DNA of 64,000 bases from assembly GCF_004341395.1 (NCBI RefSeq), contig NZ_SLXT01000005.1:1-64000 (forward strand), in the 5' to 3' direction. Of the stretch, positions 60,319 through 64,000 are shown piece after piece. Numbering within the stretch: the stretch's first letter is position 1; the number at the start of each line of letters is the position of its first letter. The notes under the pieces are model-generated. The model saw only the letters and a program-made list of their open reading frames with translations. It searched no databases and was not told the origin of the DNA. The position numbers and the translations under genes are program-made. The DNA comes from Heliophilum fasciatum (lineage in GTDB: Bacteria; Bacillota; Desulfitobacteriia; Heliobacteriales; Heliobacteriaceae).

Positions 60319-60402
60319 ATTTGGTGGGAAGAATAGGTTGCACTGGACTGTTTGGTGACCTAGAATGAAGGGATAAACCTAGTCGATGAGGAGGGGAAGG
60401 CT

Positions 60403-60933
60403 ATGGAGCCCAAAAGTAGATTCCTCGGCTTGTTGGTCGCCCTACCGGCGATGCTGGCAGCCGCTTATGTGGCGGCTGTAGCGCTAGGGATAGGACAAGC
60501 TTCTGCGGAAGATCAGGTGATTTTTTCGTTAACAGGAAGCAAAGTACGGGTGACAGCAGCGCTGATCGCGATGCTCTATCTGGTGCTCTGTGGTTATTGG
60601 TTGTTTTTGACGCGTCTACGGTTTCCACGGGATCGTGTGATCCTTTTGGCGTCGCCGGTGGGCAAAACGGTGATCACCCGGGCGGCCCTGGAAGCGCTGG
60701 TACGGGCCTCGATCCAGGGGATCATCGGTGTGCGCAAGCTGCGGGTGACGGTGTTGCAGGAGAAGCTGGGTTGGACGGTGGCGCTGCAGGTGGCGACCGA
60801 CCGAGGTGCGGCAATTCCGGCGATGGGCGAGCGGATGCAGTCGGCCGTGCGTACGGGTTTGGAACAAGCGACCGGTTGGCCTGTCCATGATGTACAAGTG
60901 ACGATTGAACGGATTCAGCCCAACCATTCCTGA
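60403..60933 (+). CDS. amaP: AmaP-like Asp23 membrane anchor
   Basis: This 176-residue protein has two N-terminal membrane segments (LGLLVALPAMLAAAYVAAVA and ALIAMLYLVLCGYWLFLTRL) and a cytoplasmic Asp23-like domain (GVRKLRVTVLQEKLGWTVALQVATDRGAAIPAMGERMQSAVRTGLEQATGWPVHDVQVTIERIQ). This is the architecture of AmaP, which recruits Asp23 to the membrane. The position between asp23 and nusB is conserved in related Clostridia. Confidence 0.85.
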   Translation: MEPKSRFLGLLVALPAMLAAAYVAAVALGIGQASAEDQVIFSLTGSKVRVTAALIAMLYLVLCGYWLFLTRLRFPRDRVILLASPVGKTVITRAALEALVRASIQGIIGVRKLRVTVLQEKLGWTVALQVATDRGAAIPAMGERMQSAVRTGLEQATGWPVHDVQVTIERIQPNHS

Positions 60934-60975
60934 GTCAGGGACGGCGTGCTGGTCGAGGAAAGAAGGAGGATCTTT

Positions 60976-61548
60976 GTGAGTAGACGATTAGGACGGGAAA
61001 CGGCCATGCAAACGCTGTTTCAAGTGGATGTCGGAAAAATTGATGCCGATCATGCCTTGGCTTATGTTTGTCAAGAATTTGCCGTGAATGATGTGGCGGC
61101 AGCGTATGCGCGGGAACTGGTCGATGGTGTGCTGGCGAATCGCGGGCCCATCGATGAGACGATCAGTCGATTGGCCGTGGAATGGAGCATTGAGCGGATG
61201 CCCCATGTGGATCGCAATTTATTGCGCATCGCTGTCCATGAGATGACTGATCGGACCGACATTCCGCCCAATGTGGCTATTAATGAAGCTTTGGAATTGG
61301 CTAAAATCTATGCCGGTGATGAATCGGTACGTTTTATCAACGGGATCTTAGGGCAGCTCGTTAGGGAGCGTCGTTTGGAAGCGGAAGCGCTGGATGACGA
61401 TGAGGCGTCGAATGCGGAAGCGTTGAATAAAGAAACATCGAATGATGAAGCGTTGGCTGAAGAAGAAGCGTCGAATACTGAAGTGTTGGCTCCGGAAGCC
61501 TTAAAAGAGAGCGACAAAGCCGTTGAAGGAGATGTCCCCGATGCCTGA
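60976..61548 (+). CDS. nusB: Transcription antitermination factor NusB with an acidic repetitive tail
   Basis: NusB with NusE (S10) binds boxA in rRNA leaders. The 190-residue protein has RRLGRETAMQTLFQVDVG, the helical core VDRNLLRIAVHEMTDRTDIPPNVAINEALELAKIYAGDESVRFINGILGQL, then a 55-residue tail of EASNAEAL-type repeats. NusB is usually 130-145 residues. GTG at 60976 follows AAGAAGGAGG. The end overlaps the next gene by eight bases. Confidence 0.92.
   Translation: MSRRLGRETAMQTLFQVDVGKIDADHALAYVCQEFAVNDVAAAYARELVDGVLANRGPIDETISRLAVEWSIERMPHVDRNLLRIAVHEMTDRTDIPPNVAINEALELAKIYAGDESVRFINGILGQLVRERRLEAEALDDDEASNAEALNKETSNDEALAEEEASNTEVLAPEALKESDKAVEGDVPDA
61390..61500 (+). repeat. Imperfect 30-33-base repeats at the end of nusB
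   Basis: Three to four units encode EASNAEALNK, ETSNDEALAEE and EASNTEVLAPE. Unit lengths are multiples of three and the last unit ends just before the overlapping start of the next gene. Confidence 0.75.
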
Positions 61549-62572
61549 TCTCTCCGGGAGCATGGGACCGGGACAGGCGGCTGGGGTACTGGGCGTGGAT
61601 ACAAGCTGCTATACAACCTCGCTGGCACTTGTCGATCAAGAGGGAAAATTACGTGCTGAAGCAAGGAAGATCTTGCCGGTCGCACAAGGGGAACGGGGCT
61701 TGCGCCAAGGTGAGGCCCTGTTTTGTCACGTGCAGCAACTGCCAGGGGTGATGGAAGCGCTCTATGCAACGCTTCAAGGCCAGGCTGAAGCGCTGCCGGT
61801 CAAAGCCGTTGCAGTGGCTGTGCGGCCGCGACCGGATGAAGCTTCCTATTTACCGGTGTTCCGGGCCGGCGAATCAATGGCGCGCTGCTTGGCAGCAGTT
61901 TTGCAGGTACCGCTGATCGCCACATCCCATCAAGAGGGGCATTTGATGGCGGGATTGTACTCCGCTTTTGCTGACCATGGGAGAGAGTGGTTAGAACGGC
62001 CCTTTTTAGCGGTTCATCTCTCCGGAGGAACGACGGAATTGCTGCTTGTCCAACCCGGGCAGGACGGGGCGCTGGCCATAGATAAGCTGGGCGGCACCAC
62101 CGACTTGCATGCAGGACAACTGGTGGATCGTATCGGTGTGGCCCTGGGCTTACCGTTCCCGGCAGGACCGGCCTTCGAAGGGTTGGCGGCTACCGTCGAA
62201 GGAACCCAGGAATTGACCTTCACAACGTACGTGCACGGCTATGAGGTCAGTTTTTCCGGTGTAGAAGCCCAGGCGTTGCGCCAGATCGCCCATTGTCCCG
62301 GGCCGTTGGTAGCGCGGGCTGTTGAGGCTGCACTGGCCAAAACGCTGGAAAAATGGTTGCGCCGCGCCATCGAGGAGACGGGACTGCGCCGAGTCTTGAT
62401 CGTTGGCGGTGTAGCTGCGAACGGCTATTTGCGGCAACGGTTACGGCGACGCCTGGAGCACCGCGCTGTGGGTGCCACGTTAGCTTTTGCCACACCGGCC
62501 TTATCCGGTGATAATGCCGTAGGTGTCGCGGTTATGGGGTGGCGTCAGGTCTTTTCCAAGGACAACCGTTGA
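61541..62572 (+). CDS. TsaD-like (Gcp/Kae1 family) protein
   Basis: This 343-residue protein has the ASKHA fold of TsaD, which transfers threonylcarbamoyl to tRNA A37: LGVDTSCYTTSLALVDQEG at the start, the metal-binding TSHQEGHLMAG (HxxxH), HLSGGTTELLLV, DLHAGQLVDRIGVALGLPFPAGPAFE, SFSGVEAQAL, and VGGVAANGYLRQRL. It differs from canonical TsaD in several otherwise invariant positions (for example SHQEGH and the short SGVEAQ region), so it may be the divergent second copy found in Clostridia rather than the main TsaD. The ATG at 61541 follows GAAGGAGATG within nusB. Confidence 0.75.
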   Translation: MPDLSGSMGPGQAAGVLGVDTSCYTTSLALVDQEGKLRAEARKILPVAQGERGLRQGEALFCHVQQLPGVMEALYATLQGQAEALPVKAVAVAVRPRPDEASYLPVFRAGESMARCLAAVLQVPLIATSHQEGHLMAGLYSAFADHGREWLERPFLAVHLSGGTTELLLVQPGQDGALAIDKLGGTTDLHAGQLVDRIGVALGLPFPAGPAFEGLAATVEGTQELTFTTYVHGYEVSFSGVEAQALRQIAHCPGPLVARAVEAALAKTLEKWLRRAIEETGLRRVLIVGGVAANGYLRQRLRRRLEHRAVGATLAFATPALSGDNAVGVAVMGWRQVFSKDNR

Positions 62573-62597
62573 CCGAATTTGGATCAAATGATACACT
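62569..62597 (+). promoter_or_regulatory. Sigma-A promoter upstream of the NfnA-like gene
   Basis: TTGACC (62569-62574), a 17-base spacer and TACACT (62592-62597) form a good vegetative promoter about 120 bases upstream of the next start, overlapping the preceding stop. It leaves a 5' leader of over 100 bases without obvious structure. Confidence 0.6.
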
Positions 62598-62719
62598 GAA
62601 TTACTGTATGATAACAGCATCCTGTGTTTTAAAACAAAAGTGTGCAATATTCCTGTTTGTAATGGATGCAGAGCTGTTGGATAGAGATACCGGTGTTAGG
62701 GGAGTAGAGGAGGCAGGGT

Positions 62720-63568
62720 ATGAACGAGATTTTGAAAAAAGAAAGCTTATCGCCAGCGGTAAAGTTAATGGTGCTCAATTGTCCCTTCATCGCTGAAAAA
62801 GCACAAGCAGGGCAGTTTTTCATCTTGCGGGCGAATGAACTGGCTGAGCGCATTCCGCTGACGATTGCTGATTATGATCGGGAACAAGGTACGATCACCG
62901 CGATTTTTCAGGAAATGGGCGCCAGCACGAAGATCCTGGGCCAAATGGAAGTAGGCGACAGCATCCTCGATGTAGTCGGACCCCTGGGCGTGCCTTCGGA
63001 AATTGAGAAATTCGACGCGCCGGTCATTGTCGTTGGCGGCGGTGTCGGTATTGCGCCGATCTATCCTGTCGCCCGTGCACTCAAGGAAGCCGGCAACGAA
63101 GTGATCGCAGTCATCGGTGCCCGTAACCGTGAGTTGATCTTCTGGGAAGATAAGCTCCGTGCTGTTACGGATGAACTGGTGATCTGCACCGATGATGGCT
63201 CCTACGGGCAAAAAGGCTTTGTGACCAACGCTGTTGTGGACCTGCATACCAAGCACGGTAAAATCGCTTGCTTGTGGGCCATCGGTCCGATGCCCATGAT
63301 GCGGGCCATGACCAATGTCACCCGTCCGCTGGGTATCAAAACGATTGTCAGCATGAACCCCTTGATGATGGACGGTACCGGCATGTGCGGTGCTTGCCGT
63401 GTTCAAGTAGGGAATGAGACCAAGTTTGCTTGTGTAGACGGTCCGGAGTTTGACGGTCATCTTGTTGATTTTGATCTGGCCTTAAAGCGCCTGTCGATCT
63501 ATAAAAACGAAGAAAAACGCGCCATCGCGCATATGGAGCATCAAGGAGGTGGCTGCGGGTGTCACTAA
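62720..63568 (+). CDS. NfnA/SudB-type ferredoxin-NADP reductase subunit
   Basis: This 282-residue protein belongs to the PyrK/SudB/NfnA family: an FAD domain (AGQFFILRANELAERIPLTIADYD), an NAD(P)-binding domain (VIVVGGGVGIAPIYPVARALKEAG), and a [2Fe-2S] cluster region with four cysteines in GTGMCGACRV and FACVDGP, then a final HQGGGCGCH. In NfnAB the pair bifurcates electrons between NADPH, NADH and ferredoxin. In relatives it acts as sulfide dehydrogenase. The stop overlaps the next gene's start by ten bases. Confidence 0.88.
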   Translation: MNEILKKESLSPAVKLMVLNCPFIAEKAQAGQFFILRANELAERIPLTIADYDREQGTITAIFQEMGASTKILGQMEVGDSILDVVGPLGVPSEIEKFDAPVIVVGGGVGIAPIYPVARALKEAGNEVIAVIGARNRELIFWEDKLRAVTDELVICTDDGSYGQKGFVTNAVVDLHTKHGKIACLWAIGPMPMMRAMTNVTRPLGIKTIVSMNPLMMDGTGMCGACRVQVGNETKFACVDGPEFDGHLVDFDLALKRLSIYKNEEKRAIAHMEHQGGGCGCH

Positions 63569-64000
63569 AACAACGAGCCGATCGTCAAGCGATGCCGTGC
63601 CAAGATGCACAAGTACGGCGGCATAATTTTGATGAAGTCGCCCTGGGCTATACAGAAGAACAAGCAGTCACTGAAGCGACCCGTTGCATCCAGTGTAAAA
63701 ATCCGCGCTGTAAAGCCGGTTGCCCTGTGGAAGTGTTGATTCCGGAGTTTATCCAAGCAGTCGCTGAGCGTAACTTTGCCGAAGCGGCGCGCTTATTGAA
63801 AGAGCGGAACGCCTTGCCGGCAATTTGCGGTCGCGTCTGCCCGCAAGAAACGCAATGTGAAGAAAAGTGTATTTTAGGCATCAAAGGTGAGCCGGTAGCG
63901 ATTGGTCGCTTGGAGCGTTTTGTTGCCGATTGGGAAATGGCCCAACCGGAAGTCAAGTCTGAAGCGCCCGCGGCAGCTCCGAAAACAGGCTACAAGATGG
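63559..64000 (+). CDS. NfnB/GltA-type NADPH oxidoreductase subunit (cut by window end)
   Basis: The first 147 residues are visible, starting at GTG 63559 behind AAGGAGGT. They show the N-terminal Fe-S domain of the glutamate synthase small subunit family: RCIQCKNPRCKAGCPVEVLIPEF and LPAICGRVCPQETQCEEKC, with eight cysteines for two [4Fe-4S] clusters. The pairing with the previous gene fits NfnAB or SudAB. The family name gltA is used for the same proteins without a large subunit, so glutamate synthase itself is not implied. The flavin domains lie beyond the window. Confidence 0.88.
   Translation, partial: MSLKQRADRQAMPCQDAQVRRHNFDEVALGYTEEQAVTEATRCIQCKNPRCKAGCPVEVLIPEFIQAVAERNFAEAARLLKERNALPAICGRVCPQETQCEEKCILGIKGEPVAIGRLERFVADWEMAQPEVKSEAPAAAPKTGYKM

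Overview
The window comes from an endospore-forming member of the Clostridia. It holds a complete spoIIIAA-AH operon, an uninterrupted sigK, and a cwlJ-gerQ germination/coat pair. The order aroC-aroK-aroB, pseudopilus genes, aroQ, an M24 peptidase, efp, spoIIIA, biotin enzymes, asp23, amaP, nusB is familiar from Peptococcaceae/Heliobacteriaceae-like genomes. Heliobacteria are my best guess, but no photosynthesis gene lies in the window, so genus is not established. Starts are often TTG or GTG with strong GGAGG-type ribosome sites, and these were used to choose many starts. No rRNA, tRNA or CRISPR array was seen.

Region 1 (1-8165) is a type IV pilus locus. It begins with an insertion sequence end that has cut a pilus gene. 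Two minor pilins follow (one fused to a predicted beta-propeller), then pilM-N-O-P and a secretin-like protein that lacks the outer-membrane barrel, then two near-identical small pilins with matching 3' ends. Region 2 (8211-9884) is cwlJ-gerQ. Region 3 (9985-21044) is a second pilus locus: pilB, pilT, pilC, a major pilin, three minor pilins, pilD and a second N-O-M set. Region 4 (21070-25590) looks like a lipid-linked sugar transfer set (GT-C-like membrane protein, GtrA, GtrB-like GT2), with a decayed FAD oxidase gene and a methyltransferase.

Region 5 (25730-32084) has cobT, sigK, and a MarR-controlled drug efflux operon with two membrane fusion proteins. Region 6 (32229-38210) has pyrF-pyrE-yqeG-aroE-aroC-aroK-aroB, joining pyrimidine and shikimate synthesis. 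Region 7 (38344-44032) is a third filament locus (short GspE/ComGA-like ATPase, GspF/ComGB-like platform protein, five pseudopilins). It is followed by tldD-tldE, aroQ, an M24 peptidase and efp (44147-49406). A reversed Rpn-family gene interrupts efp and spoIIIA.

Region 8 (50561-56313) is the spoIIIA channel operon. Region 9 (56507-64000) holds a carboxyltransferase fused to a complete biotin carrier protein, biotin carboxylase, Asp23 and its membrane anchor AmaP, NusB, a TsaD-like protein, and the start of an NfnA/NfnB-type flavoprotein pair.

Three themes stand out. First, there are three separate type IV filament loci in 44 kb. Second, short imperfect in-frame repeats sit at the ends of several unrelated genes. 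Third, the carrier-protein fusion keeps its own internal ribosome site and start codon.
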